This document shows, in pieces, positions 25,301-38,195 of a DNA stretch of 64,000 nt. Both the position numbers and the translations under genes were made by a program. Source of the stretch: Desarmillaria ectypa (Eukaryota > Basidiomycota > Agaricomycetes > Agaricales > Physalacriaceae); NCBI GenBank assembly GCA_030407005.1, contig JAUDYN010000006.1:1178001-1242000 (forward strand), given 5' to 3'. Numbering within the stretch: the first letter of the stretch is position 1; every line of letters starts with the position of its first letter. Below the pieces are notes generated by a model, which saw only the letters and a list, made by a program, of their open reading frames with translations, had not been told where the DNA came from and did no database searches.

Positions 25301-25672
25301 TGGCTTCGTCCGGAGAGACACCGTTCTCGTCGCATTGAAGCAGCTTGAAGACATCGTCAATGACAATAGTCTCCAGATCTACTTTTTCCTTGTCGTAGAG
25401 GTCCTCTGCCTTCAACTCGATCTGCAAGGGCACGTAAGGCAGCTGCAAAAGGCGACTGAAGCGCTGAATAGCTCACGGTTGACATATCCACATTGGCGTC
25501 TACAGCAAACAGGTCAGAGGGGCAACAGACAAGGCAACAGAGACAAAAACGTACGGGTAACTTTTTCCTCATCATGGCCAAAGTCCTTGTACTCTCTCTT
25601 CCTTTCAGCTGCAGGTGGGGTACCAGCCTCAGGCTGGATATCACCCGGTTCCTTTTCGACGTTGGAGGACAT
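22369..25672 (-). CDS. pma1: Plasma-membrane proton-pumping P-type ATPase
   Basis: P3A ATPase that exports protons using ATP, sets the membrane potential and feeds nutrient symporters. Starting at 25672 ([15 protein letters not shown]) it runs through several exons, the largest at about 23122-24711. Visible landmarks are the T-G-E-S-L-P actuator motif (about 24808), the phosphorylation site C-S-D-K-T-G-T-L-T (near 24300-24325), [23 protein letters not shown] in the hinge, and ten expected membrane helices. The C-terminus has the R-domain-like stretch with R-V-S-F-I-K-R-A and ends R-N-P-S-R-T-A-A. Fungal Pma1 is regulated through phosphorylation in this tail. Codon bias is strong (C-ending codons, few rare ones), fitting high expression. 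The 3' end has three short exons. The same-strand PDR gene lies about 1.2 kb downstream. Confidence 0.96.
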
Positions 25673-28201
25673 TGTATTATCGATAAACGGGAGTAAGGGA
25701 GAAGAGAGGCGGCGGGAAAGGTCCCTTCACGGGCAGCACAGTGACTAGAGAGAAAAAAGAAACAGAGCGGACGACGATGATGGGAGGGGGAAGAGAATGC
25801 TGTCGGGGGTAGCTATGTTGGGTTTTATTTCAGGCCTCGGATCGGATGTCGGAGATCGGGTAAAAATGTAAACCTGAAACAGTGCCGCCACCGCGACTGA
25901 ATTTTGCCTCAAAAATAAAATAAATTTTCTTATGTTATTGCATTTTTTTCCCTCCGCATTCCTCTCGCCTTGTGTACCTTCCCTGGATTCCTCCTCTGAT
26001 AGTGTTGTATTCGTCTACGGATTCTTAAGATCCTTCCTGTTATATTCTGATTTCGCACTAACGCCGGTCCAGCGGATTCTACGCCGAGCGGTATCGGGAC
26101 GGGCAGCCCTAGTAATATTCCAGAAGATAGGTCCGAATATCCGTATCCTCTCATTTCTTCGTTTATCGAATCGTTCGACGTCCGTTTTGTCCGCGGGCAT
26201 TTGCTACCCCGATTGTCGACATTCAGGGTGCATCAAAGAAGGATACATGTTCCGCTACTCGTCTCACGCTTCTGATTTCCATGGTATACACTGCCCCATG
26301 CACGTAGTTTAGGAAAATAGTATTTGATGAAATAAAAGGCGAATATCCAAGGCGTGGCGCATGCTTCCAGCCTTCGACTTCTTTTCTTGGCTCTTGGCCA
26401 GGGAATGTATTCCCCAAGCCCAACGAGCAGCATGACAGCCTCCTGCCGTATACCCGGGAGGATGGCTAACTCTACTTACTTATCGGCCAGCATACGACCT
26501 TCGGAAATACTCGCGTCTCTTTTCCCCGCCAAAGAACCGATTTCAATGTCGGACGAAGCACCAATGATGGTCATATACACGCCTTTGCATCCACTCGCCA
26601 ATATCCCTCAGCCCCTTGGACTGCGAAAATACCGTATCCATGAATCATCACGCTGACATCCGTCCATCCGGCGTCGGCGAGGAGTAACCTTTACCTTGAA
26701 TAATAAGCAATTGGACATGACATCATGATGAACTGCTTCCCCCTCATTGGGTCCGGGTCATATTTACAGCCATGTGTAACCAAGATTTATGCGCCTCATA
26801 TTTTGGAAGATTGTGGAAGCAAAGGGGTGCATTGCTATATTTATTGTTCCTGACTATTTTTGCTCATGGCGGCCTGTCTCGCGGAAAACATATCATCCAT
26901 GCTCATACCGGCGGCAGCCTGCAAGTTTCAATGCTTTGAATTAGTTAGTATTCGACGACCTGTAGGGTTTCCTTTCATCCTGAAAGTGGTATGGTACAGT
27001 AGGGTACGGCCAGGCCTCGCAGACTCTCACGTCCACCCGTCGATCTCCGTAATACAAAATGGAAACAGGTAACAAGGAACTAATTATAGGCCTCCAATAT
27101 ACAAGTAAACAGCGTTCAGATGACTCGTCTTGTCGCTTGTCTCAATCTATATGCCCCATTTTGGTGTCAGTAGTGTCATATCTGCAAAGCAGCCGAGTCC
27201 CAGGTACTCACCATGGTACCCCGAAATGCCGCTAAAGGCCGGTGCTTGGGGGGCTATCAGATGGAGAACAGGAGGACGCCGCCGTTGAGCATCCACGCAC
27301 ACTACAGCATGCAGATAGCAGTGCTGTACGGTCCGAGTAATCTTCCTGTGGGGCCCCAGTCACAGTACGTACATTGACCTCGTCTCAGATGGTTGCCTCA
27401 TTGCTGCGGCGGTGGGAATGACTGATTACGATGGTTACTGCTCGTCGATGTGAATCATGGATGGAGGGCAACGCGGGGACGCCTCTGATGCAGCAGCAGA
27501 GCACAAAATCATCGATACTTCATCACATGATGTGAATGAGATGCGATGGGACACGTCTATGTTCTAATTCGCGACAGACTTATTCGTCGATTCGAGCATA
27601 TCTTGGTCCTTAACATAAGGCCACGGCCATTTGATAGAGATAAGCAGATACCTCGTAATTACGATTCTGCTAAAGTCTAAGCGACACACGGGGTAGTACG
27701 AAATTCATACAATAGAAGATATACAATATCGAATTCTGTACATACATAAAGGACAAAAATAGACTGCCGCTATGGTCTGCGGCCATTAGTCTGCCGTTAG
27801 TGGCCGTTGGTAGCCGTTAGTCCTCCTTCCGGTGCTCAATGAATTGGTTCCGCCGTACTCTTCCGAGACTCAAGAGTGATAACAACTACGCTTGGCAAGG
27901 CATCCACGTTCATATTTCAACTCGAGTCTCGATCTTCTGCTGTCCCGAAGACGTCCTCTTTTCTGTCTAATGAATCCCCCCGCAGCCCCTACAAAGTTCT
28001 GGACTTCCACGAGACGAACATCGACATCGACACGATGGACCTAGCTCTACACGCTTTACCTTCATAAGGATACTTGCACTAATACCGTGCCTTGACCCGC
28101 CATGACGCGCTATAAGAATGATCAAATTCCACTGAAACGATAGTGACCTAGTGGCAAATTCTCAGTCTCGACAATCGATGGAATGCAAAATACGTCGTCG
28201 T
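25673..28201. other. Gene-poor gap of 2.5 kb
   Basis: Contains the long promoter of pma1 (with A/T-rich sequence at 25905-25935) and the 3' flank of nmd3. On the minus strand at about 26470-26690 two adjacent frames look protein-like (one reads L-L-A-D-A-G-W-T-D-V, another S-D-I-E-I-G-S-L-A-G-K). They cannot be joined into a gene and may be a relic. Elsewhere frames are short and unremarkable. A four-unit tandem repeat lies at 27782-27822. Confidence 0.4.
27782..27822. repeat. Short tandem repeat, period about 10 bp
   Basis: Four near-identical units follow one another: gccattagtct (11 bp), gccgttagtg, gccgttggta and gccgttagtc. They lie in the gene-poor gap. No function can be assigned. Confidence 0.7.
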
Positions 28202-30105
28202 CTACGCGTTATGATCAGCCAATGTCATCTCGTCAAAGTCTTCCAACAACTCTTCCAGTCTGATCTCCGGGAAATCGGCCTCCTCATGTTCGTCATCCGT
28301 TTCGACGGCAGGCGTTTCGTCCACTTCCATCGAGTATTGATTGTTACGCTTCCCTCTAGGCTTCTCCTTGTCTGATTTCATCTCCACGTCCCCAGCCTTG
28401 TACAGGTTCACCGCCCCTCTGATCTCTTCATCTTCCTCGATATCCCGAAGGAACAACTCATAATCTTCCTCGACCTTCTTTTGATCCCTGCCTCCCATCC
28501 GTCCAACGACGCCCCGTCCACCGCCAGTCTCTCCCTCTTCTCCAGCTTCTTTCCCGATACTTCTCAACCTCCAATTTCTGGCCCTGTTCTTCTTACGTCT
28601 GTTAGGATATGTCTTCTTGACCAATATTATGTCTGGTATCCGATCGGAGGAGAGCTGTGCAAAATCATCCGAGTTGAAATTCGCGTTCGTGAGATGGTAT
28701 CCGAGGACGGTGTCTCCTGGTTGGAGGATCCCCCCGAGATGAGTCCGTGTGTGAAATATTTGGTTTGTAAAGCCAATGCTCTCGTAGTCCATCATACCGT
28801 CGTCATCGGTGTTGATCCCTCCGGATCGGAAGGCGCCCGCGAGAGCCACTTGGGCGTCAGCGAGGACATACTTTCCCCTAGATCGGCCATCGGGCTCAAT
28901 GTCGAGAACAGTAAATTCCACGAGATCGGACACGGTGGCAAGAGAATCGAAGGGCGAGCGCCAATATGTGGGAGCCGCGATTTCGCAGGCTTGGAGAGTA
29001 GATGAGTCGAGAAGCTGAAGCGAGTTCCCGACGCGGGTACAAAGTACCAGGGAATTTATATTCGCCAGTTGTCGCGCTTGCTTGAGTGGAATACAGACGA
29101 GATCATCCTTACATATGGGAACGATCTCAACGGAATAGGTATACTTGAAGTTGGCGGTATTAGTGTGAGTATCAGACGACAACAGTTGTTCCGATGCCTT
29201 TTGGCTATGAAAGACGTAAGAATGCGGTGTAGCCGAGGTAATAAACTTCTCTCACCGGATAGGCACAACACTACCCAAGAACTCAACCATCTTCAAAGCA
29301 TGACTGCGCTGGCTATAAAAAAAATCGAGACCATCCCGAACTTCTTTTACAGAAATCGTGTCCTTCTGAGCGGCGTGCTTCAAAATGAGCTGCTCTAAGA
29401 ACAAAAATGTCCGTTTGTGTGTAACTTTTTGTCGCACTTGAACAAGTGCTTTCCAAGTGTTTTTGGCTGCAAGCTTTGCACAATCGGGACATTGCCCATG
29501 CTGTACCAGGTACTCTACCTCGAACGTCTGCTCTAGTATGGTGTTTGTGAGGACCTAAGCGAACGTCAGTATTAAGATGAATCCATCAGTCAAAGCGATC
29601 GCACCTCCTTTTGAATAGTCAATGACACGCGCAGCCGTTTGGAATGCGGCTCAGTCCATATGAAGTGTGCCTCTGTCAGCCGGACCTTGGTCAGACCTTT
29701 TAACTTCTTCAGGCAGATAGCAAGCAACTCGGATGATTCTGGTCTAGCAAGAACCCATGACTGGGGCGGCGCGAGGAACCGTTCACAATTTCGACAGAAT
29801 GATACAGATGCTAGCAGGAAGAATTGACTTGCATATGTGGCTGGTACTGAAATGCAACACACCTTGCTTCGGGATACCTTCGGTGATATCTTGCCTGATA
29901 AAATCAGACGATCGCGCGCACAGAAATTTAAGAAGACACTCACGTATTCCTTAGACAAGCTACACATAGATTGGCAGAATTAGGGACAATGGGCGTTCCT
30001 ACAAAAAATTAGTTGATACAATTTTCTTTTCTTTGTGGAGAAGTGGATCGCACCACAGTCCGCACACAGGACTCTATGAACTGGAGGTGCAGCCACAAAT
30101 TCCAT
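28202..30105 (-). CDS. nmd3: 60S ribosomal subunit export adaptor Nmd3
   Basis: Nmd3 binds the nascent 60S subunit in the nucleus and links it to Crm1/Xpo1 for export; it is released in the cytoplasm by Lsg1. The gene reads from an ATG at 30105 through five or more exons. The N-terminal zinc-binding part shows C-A-D-C-G, N-L-C-V-A-C-L-R, D-I-T-E-G-I-P-K-Q and C-R-N-C-E-R-F-L-x-P-P. The conserved centre has L-K-K-L-K-G-L, F-I-W-T-E-P-H-S-K-R, L-V-Q-V-R-Q-K-V, L-D-F-F-Y-S-Q-R-S-H-A and V-E-I-V-P-I-C-K-D-D-L-V-C. The C-terminal part, in one large exon 28202 to about 29180, is acidic and ends L-L-E-D-F-D-E-M-T, a leucine-rich export-signal-like stretch. All hallmarks of the family are present, so identification is firm. 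The first exon holds only about 18 codons. Confidence 0.95.
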
Positions 30106-30457
30106 TTAGTTTGCCTGGAAATCACAAGTAACTGTAGATTAAGGATAGATGTGATGGTGAAGAATGAGTAAGAACTATCCAAGCAGCGGATTCCGGATCC
30201 GAAAAAATAAATGCACGTGGTCTTCATCAAAAACACCGGCCCGAAAGGCCGTGATTTTCTTTCCAACTTCGTTCGACTGGCTAGTCCTGCTTGCGGTCTG
30301 GCCTTCTTAGTCTCTCTATGAATCACTGTCCCATGGGCTATTACAGAAAGCTATCATCTTTACTTCCGTCATAACTGCATGGAAACAGAAGCGCATGGCA
30401 TCGAATGGGTCTAAGTATTTGGTTTGAATACTTTGAACTTGGATTCTCGTCTGGCAT

Positions 30458-30850
30458 TCAGTGACGAGATGGCAATGGCACAGAAAACATCAATGTAGGA
30501 AAAGGAAGCCCTAGTCTATGGATATTGGTGGCTTCGTATGTCCAGCGGAATCTTGTATCCAGAAGCCTTGCGATACTCAGCAACTCGGGAGTATCATGAT
30601 TCATCCACGATGTAACCCACCTCATGACCATCTCAACGGTCATCTCAAAGGACGCTATGACCTCCTCCCATTTGATGTCTAGACTAGCTGTATCCACGGC
30701 TTCTCTATCATTCTCAACGAAATCAAGGGTGCAAATATCCCCAAAGCGAATGTCGCCGCTCGACGAAGGTTACACTTTGGGGTCAAAGCTTTCCAGTGGT
30801 CGATTGCCGCTGATAGAGACGCCATTCAAATTTGACTGGTTGGGTGCGGT
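30458..30850 (-). other. Possible gene fragment of unknown family
   Basis: On the minus strand an open frame reads D-I-R-F-G-D-I-C-T-L-D-F-V-E-N-D and then an amphipathic helical stretch (E-E-V-I-A-S-F-E-M-T-V-E-M). It ends at a stop at 30458-30460. Upstream, another protein-like stretch (S-I-S-G-N-R-P-L-E-S-F-D) ends in a stop with no good splice site. The composition looks coding, but the beginning and the family are unknown. It may be the end of a decayed gene or a short hypothetical gene. Confidence 0.25.
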
Positions 30851-31326
30851 AAGTACGACAGTCCCTATTGTACGGTTTGTACAACGGCCGTATCACAGTG
30901 CTCGTATTGTGCTGTTCTTTCTGTCAACGGCACGAAGCGATATCAAGGGGGTCTTAGATGCCTTCCATTTAACTTAGATTGAAATGTACACTTATGGTCA
31001 AAATCAAAGAACGATATGTGCCTCGGGGGATGGAAAAATCGCGTATGATTATGTATCATGGGATGACACCTTGAAATCCCTTGTAGTGCATCGAAGGGAC
31101 ACAGGGTACCTTTCACTAGCTTCACTTGCATAGGGCCTCGAGGCTTCGGCTGTCGGCTTCACACCATCGTCACATCTTCCAAAACGGTCGCTCATGGAGA
31201 ATCAACTCACTTCGTTCATTCATACTTAATATAACTCCCTTCATTCTCTGTAAACCGTATTCGGGGTATTTATCCTGATAGGAACTGAGGTTCCGAACAT
31301 AAAGGCCTTGGCAATCAGCCTATATC

Positions 31327-31830
31327 ATGGCCACGCCCCTCAAGGTCGACACCGAGCAGCCATATGCTCCCGCTGCTCCTCTGGCGACGTGATGGCCTTG
31401 GCATGTTGAGATACAGCGGCCGGAAGATTTGTTTTACTGGCTGACCTAACTGTACTCGACGGATGATAATTCGGCGTCTTGAGACCACGAGAATTCACCG
31501 GTTTTGTGGCTTTTGACTTCGATCATGATTCTAGGTGATCAGGCTACGAGTGATCATCATCTTTAACCAATACCGGAGTCTTCAGTTTTCCCCGGTCCTG
31601 TACTTGGCAACTACGCCGGCAGCGGAATACGACACATTATGCCAAACAAGGCTGTACGACACACAGGTAAGAAGTCTCAAGTGGCCCTGGCGCTTCGGTG
31701 TCGATTTTAGAACATTTATGTTACCACTACAATTGCCAATGCATGTCGTTGCTCTCCTTCCGAAGCTTACCTCAACCGACCCGAAGGACGCAAGTCCGCA
31801 CCAAGTTGTTTTAGGAATATAAATGTTGCA
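31327..31830 (+). other. Possible broken gene start (M-A-T-P-L-K-V-D..)
   Basis: An ATG at 31327 opens a 21-codon frame (MATPLKVDTEQPYAPAAP and on) whose wording resembles, from memory, the N-terminus of fungal crotonase-family proteins. It stops after 21 codons, and the following bases hold short frames with many stops. I cannot reconstruct a protein. The 0.8 kb around it seems otherwise empty. Either a relic or a coincidence. Confidence 0.2.
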
Positions 31831-31975
31831 CGTATGGCTCTATTATCGCCGGTGGGAGCTACCCCTTCCTTTCATTCAATTTGCAAGCTGCACGCTGGCA
31901 CTGGCCATGGCGCTGTTCGCTCCTGCAAGAATGTGCTCTCCGTATCTCTACAATAGGTATATAGTATGCCTAACC

Positions 31976-34900
31976 CTATAGTTCTTCTCTGAAACCATCC
32001 GCGGGATCCGCTTCACTGTTATCCATCGGGTTGGTCGTAGAATCAGGACTACTGCTGGGCGCACTTCCAGCGCCGGCCAGCACATTAGTATCAGCAACGG
32101 CAATACGAGATTTTATAAGGCCCTTTTCAGCAAGCTTGCGAGTAAATTGAGAGATCTCTGTGTCGTATACTTCCCACTCAGGTATTTGTCGCGCTCTGGC
32201 TAATTTCGGCTCTTTCTGTATTCGCGACGCGATTAGGGCAAAAGGATTGAATCATTGCTGGTGCTTACCGTTAGCGGGTTCTGACAAAGGTCGATGGTTT
32301 TCGCCCTATGCAATCGGTCCTTGCTACCTGGAGAACGATAAATACTAAGAACAAAGAGTTGTCGGTCTGCTTACACCAAGTTTCACACTGGAAACACGGA
32401 AATATTTGTCAGATGGATGAGAACTTCGAATAGAAAACTTACCCAAAGCCAGTCTTCATGTAATGAAAACTAGCGGAACATTTGTCATTACAGCATAAAC
32501 ATGCTCCACTCCAAAAACACTCACTATCGGAACCTCGCGTTGTAGATTGTTTGGCAAGTCTGCATGCGGGAAACGTTGGTCGACAGAATGGAGATAGCAA
32601 ACATTTTGTCAAACCTTGGTCCAAGTTCGCCAACGAATTGGGATCTGCTGATAGCTGTTGATATTGGCCACGCAATATGTCCTGTGTAGAGTGAGCATCT
32701 CAATAGTTATTATTGCGAGTGTAAATCCGCGTACACCAGCAGCGAACTAAGGTGGATCAGTAGAGGCAAATAGCCACATGGCGCAGAGGGACTTACTTGA
32801 CGGAATCGAACGAGGTCAACAACATACAGTGCACTACAGGATCTCCTGAGTAAGGCGCGACACAAGGTGAGGCAACGAGAGCTTCCTACCTGATATGATA
32901 TGGTCGTCCCTTCAGGAAATCCTTCCAGTATCCTGTCTTCCAGAAGCGGAAGCCTTCCATGTCGGTATTATCATCGCCCATGGGCGTGTAGCCATAAGGT
33001 GCACCATGAAGATCTAAGTCCACCAGTTCCTGAAGATCAGCTCTGACTATTTGGTCCGCATCTACAAAGATAACCTTCTTGAGGTCCATAGGGAAAAGGA
33101 CATCTAAGAAGAGTATTTTGTAAGCCCATATGATTCTTTGTTTCTCCTTCTGAGCGCGTAACCACGACGGCCACTTATATGTTACAAGCTCGTATTGGAA
33201 TCCGTAAGCCTTCGCAAGATGAGGAATGAATTCCTGTAAGAAAATTAGATAACCATCCGTGAAGTTATGTAATGTTTACGAACCAGGAAAGAGGGCGAAA
33301 GGAAATTTTCGATGAACCAGAACTTGACTGTACTCTTGGTATTACGCATCACGCTGAGAATCATAATCGAGGCAAATCGCTGCATAGGATGTTCAGACGT
33401 CATCATCGTAGGGCATCAGGACGCCACATACCTCGTACAGCAATCCCGAGGCAACAGTAAAAATGTTAATATCGGCTTGTTGGTTAACGGTGGCTACGGA
33501 GGGATCGGTAGAGCCAAAGACAGATTTGAATCTGAGAGGATGTCAGAGAACGTCAAAAATTGACAAAATTGGGGTCTTACAGCGAAGTTATGCCGCCTAA
33601 CATCCCCTCGGAATCGTCGGCTTTCTTATATCGCGGGTCAAGCACGTCAACCGTCTCCATCCCAGGTACCCTGTTAAATCGCGGGTACAAAGTCAAGCCT
33701 TCGAAGCTCGTGACCGTTATCTCATTTCCTACGGCATCCACGCTTGGACTATTCCATCCTTCATTACCGACACTATCGATAGTGAAAATATCTCGTCCAT
33801 GTCCTTCTCGAATTTCCAGTTTGAACACCCCAGGTTTGGTCTTGAATTGGAAGTAGCCCAGGTTGGCTGTAATGAGGGTATCATCGACAGCCGTGTTGTC
33901 ATCGCTACGCAACTCTAATTGGACACCACGAGGAGGCGCTCCGGTCACAGTTTCACGGGCATGTCCTTCCACGACGATGTAGTCCAGATCAAACACTGCA
34001 TCGACACTGCTATCTTCCGGTGATATGTTACCCAGTTGAATATTGTCCAAATCATATAGCGCCTCTCTCGGTCGCACAAGCCAGGAGGAGGGTACATCCA
34101 TAGCAAGCGTATAGATAGGCTCGATGGGCAGGTCTTCGAATGTGGTTTGCGCGGGAAGCTCATGTCTGCATTCAAGTTAACTTCCATAAGTCGAAGGCCA
34201 ATGTACCACGTACCCGTCCTCATCAAAAGACAGTGACGGGATCAGATTGTATCGGAAGAAACGTTTCAGTGGGATCTACACAACCATGAGAGACCGTAAA
34301 AACAATCAGATGATGGAGGCGAACTTCACTATGTGGTCCAGGATTCAAGTGTATCTCAATGTAGGTGTCCGGAAAAGTAGATATCCACTGTATCGACATT
34401 TCGATTTGATGAAAATCTGTCTGAGGATCGTTGACATACCTGTAATAGACTTGACCAACGCTGAGCAATTTCGCTGACAGGGTCAATAATGGCAGATATT
34501 TGATATAACGCCGTGGTATTATCACCATATTCGAAACCCCTGATGGATAGAATGAGAAAACTAAACACGTGAGTACCTTCAGAACGTACGTATATTCGCT
34601 CTCGAGGATCCCGTAGCCTCTTTGCCGAGGTCTCGGGGCTGTATCGAAAAGACCAGCTTCACTTGGATCAGGCAAACTTATCGATGATATGACTGACGAA
34701 GCCAGGGACACCAGGTTGGCCAACGACGCACTAATTGTACTGTCAGTTGAATGTGGGTTGAAAGGAGATTTTAACTTGCCGATCAAGCGAGGCAGCGGAA
34801 GGTAATACGTCATGTATCGCAGATACTACAGATTCGACTCGCCGACGCAGCTCGTACGTTTCTAACGCATTAAAATCTGCAGAAGCGAATTCTTTGGTCT

Positions 34901-37900
34901 CCAATGGCCCAACAACCTATGTTCATTATTGGTCATAAAAAAGTTCACATGTCAGTGTTTCACTTACCCTTCCATTGACAAGGATGCCTTGGGTGCCTGC
35001 AGGTAGTTGTATGTCCCGCACCAGTAAACGGCTGCTCTTCATGAGCTGGGCAATTTTTTCGAGATCGGCTTCTGATTGTCCTGCAAGTGCCTGAAAGGTG
35101 CCTTCTTGAGATAAGGATATCTGCGAGCGTCCTCCATCCATTGACAGAGGGGCTTCCAGCCTCAAAACACTCATCAATTGTGCTGGTGATGACTTTGACA
35201 GGAGCCCCTTGGATATGAGATGCATTAATAACCACGCGACGGGTGTGTGTTGCGCTGTAATATCCAACTTGGGATCACTTGGATTGTGAATGAACGAAAG
35301 TCGAGTTTCGGATTGATCGCTCTATGGGTACCAAGTTCTCGGCGTTCCGTAGCGAGAGAAATGATGAAGAACTTACCATCGATGTCAATGCCGACTTTAG
35401 AAGTTCGAGCCCTTCCTCGGTGTTAAAATCAGCGATGAGAAAGAGCGTAATAGATGTTTCCCCCTCAGCTGCACCACAACCCGTAAGCGGATGCTTAGCG
35501 AGAGCAAAGTGTCACCTACGAGGATACATGAAAGCGCCGGGGCCGGCGTCGAAGCCTGTACGAGCAAATAGCTCAGGAAGGTTATATATGCGCAAGCTTC
35601 CGATCGCATTTGAAGGAATGATGAACCGGTTCCTTGTTTTCTGGGTCGTGGGGAGGTCGTAAAAGTACGTCGATATGGAACCGCTATTATCATCTGTGAG
35701 TTTTCCTTCGTATAACTGCACAGGTCATGAGCTACAAAGAGTACCACAGCCAAGAAAAACAATACCTCCTCTTGAAGATGCTGTAACTGCCTATTTACTT
35801 CCATTTGCATACTGCGAAGAAAGGTCTGTAAAGAACTAAGTCGATGGTATTGTCGAGACATATAAGATCCCTTTACCTCACTCATATCGAAGTGTTTCCC
35901 ATTGACAAAGCAATGCCCTTCTAGATTAGAAGACATAGATGCACCTATACGCTTGGCGTATACGTCGATCTTATCAAGGGATTTAGAAAGTTCTACTTGT
36001 CCCTCAAGGATACTATCGAAGATCGCATCTTCGAGGTCCGAGTCCTCCGCATCCAACAGATCTTCAAACTCTGAGCGGACTAGGTCCCACTGAACATGAG
36101 GTTTCCTATGTTGCGGCGGCATACCGATCAGCGATAACTACGATAAACAGTCAATATCGTTGTGTCCGAGGGGATGGCGCAATCACCTTCTTCAAGTACC
36201 CCATCGTTTTTTTTCTGCCAAAATTATCCACAAGGAAGTAGAACAACCGGGCCATCTTGAGACCTGAGTTTCTAACTGAGGTCACCTCCTTGGCATAGAT
36301 GTAAGGAGTTTACATACCATCTTCACTTTCAATGCTAGGCACTATGCCAAAGCGGAAAGGAAAGTTTCTTTCGATGATGTTAGCCACCGCGCCGCCAATG
36401 AAAGTTAATGCATTGGTCTGAGATAAGTCTAGCACCAAAACGATGTTGAATATGTTTCGTTTGATGTTATGGAACTGTCCTGGATACAAGGGCCGGAGGA
36501 GCTGGTGGGAGTTAACATGGGATCAATCAGAGAGTGCCGAGCAGACATACGGTAGAAATAGCTGATTCCCAACGCTGATACCTGCACCATGGTCAGCCAT
36601 ACAAGCAATGTCTGAATACATATAGCATACCTGCTATCCTCTCCCAGGTCGTTCCACCAAGTGATGACTTCACCTCCTTCAGGTCGATCGCTGGCATCAA
36701 CGAAACCATCAAAGCCAGACTTTTCGCCTTGACCAGCTGCGATGATGGGATGGGTGAGCAGCTCCATCGCCTGAGCCCTTGAAAGACCCAAAGAAATCAA
36801 CGAAGACACTATTCCACGCTCCTTACGAAACATCCTCAGCAATCCATACGGCGTGACATCCTTCTCTGCCATCGGCACCCCGTTGAACCAGAACGCATGT
36901 CCACCGGCTTGTACTCTGAGCTGATTGTTGTGCAACTCTTCAGCGACGCTCTCATTTGCCCCGACGCGTCGTCCGAGCGAGGTTGCATATTTGGGAAAAT
37001 CTTGCGAAATAATTCTAAGTGTATCCAGAGGCTCGGCGGATTCAGCAATGATTTGAGATGCCTTCAAACTCAGCTCTGCGGAAAACATCAGTGTCGGACT
37101 CTGACTACGGTTACTGAATTACGAACCTAAGATCTCCACCTCTGTAAGTGGCACTGTGGCCTCCGGTGCAGTGGTATTTTCCGGATATGCTCCTATCAAT
37201 GATGCCACAGCATCAATACGCTTCCCATTCTCCTCCGAGATATCGTCTGCGGCTCCAGCTACGTTTCATTACGTTAGCACGGGTGGTCGGGCAGGGAGAA
37301 CGACAGACCTCCGCCGTTCATGTTTCGGTCATCCACTGCCAAGTAATCCATCTTCTTAAGGTCCAACGCGACACCGTAGCTGGACAAGAAACTTCTTGGA
37401 GCATCGTCGGCTTGCTTGGGGGGAATATATCGCAAGACATATTCAATGCTATTTGACGAAGCATGGGATAACAGATACGAATGCAGCTCGCGGAAATTTT
37501 CCGAGTCAAAAGACGCGTATAGAATGGCCGTGCGAGGCGGAGTGTCCAAAGTCAGGCTGGGAGAAGGGTTGACGTGATCAAACGACAGGATCTTGGGCCG
37601 ACTGAAAGGAGTACTGACAACGGGTAAATAAGAACGAGTGTAAACAACAGTGCTACTCACGGTATGCCTTCTTTCGAGTCGATGGTCTCCCTGCCCGCAA
37701 GCTGGACCAGAGTCTCCACGTCACATACGACTGTGCCGTACCAGTCAACCCAGGAGCCGCAATCAACTTTCGAGTTCAGATCAGAGTAGTGCTGATAAAA
37801 AGCTTCAATTTTGGGTGTCGCAGAGTGCATTGCCAGATTCATTTCTACAGCAGTCAGTGCCCCCGCCTCCGAAAGAAACCCGCCTGCTACGGCTGCTTGC

Positions 37901-38195
37901 AGCGCGAGCTGATGCACAGCTTCAGGACTAAGACCTTTCGCGAGCGCATGCGTCTCGGGGTTCGTTATGCTGTCGACGAATGGGAAAAATGCGTCTGGAT
38001 TCTCTAGTGCGACCGTTTCACTTTCGACAGGTCAATGTAAGGCTTGCTACGGAACCAATATAGGTAAACGCACATTATTTCGACAACCACTGGTGGTGCA
38101 CGCCACGACGACCTCAGTGAGATTTTAACGGGTGGGCCGGCTGAGCAAATAACGAAAACGCTGCTGAACAGCACCCATACGGCAGACGTCCGCAT
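31976..38195 (-). CDS. uggt: UDP-glucose:glycoprotein glucosyltransferase (UGGT)
   Basis: ER-lumen folding sensor that adds one glucose back to N-glycans of misfolded glycoproteins so they rebind calnexin. Starting at 38195 it has a signal peptide ([20 protein letters not shown]) and then about 1,250 residues of thioredoxin-like and beta-rich domains. Landmarks are Y-V-L-R-Y-I-P-P and [13 protein letters not shown] (37330-37440), G-H-A-F-W-F-N-G (36885) and D-L-D-N-I (34050). The GT24 catalytic domain follows: [10 protein letters not shown] (33310), the D-x-D site [11 protein letters not shown] (about 33050) and F-W-K-T-G-Y-W. Short exons then give D-L-P-N-N-L-Q, D-W-L-W-C-E-T-W-C and I-P-E-W-E-V-Y-D. 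The protein ends R-E-E-L at 31976-31990, a likely ER-retrieval signal. There are many exons. All GT24 landmarks are intact, so the gene looks functional. Confidence 0.95.

Noticed and set aside
28481..29005. 174-codon open frame antisense to nmd3
   Set aside because: Shadow of a conserved exon; no domain and no splice partners.
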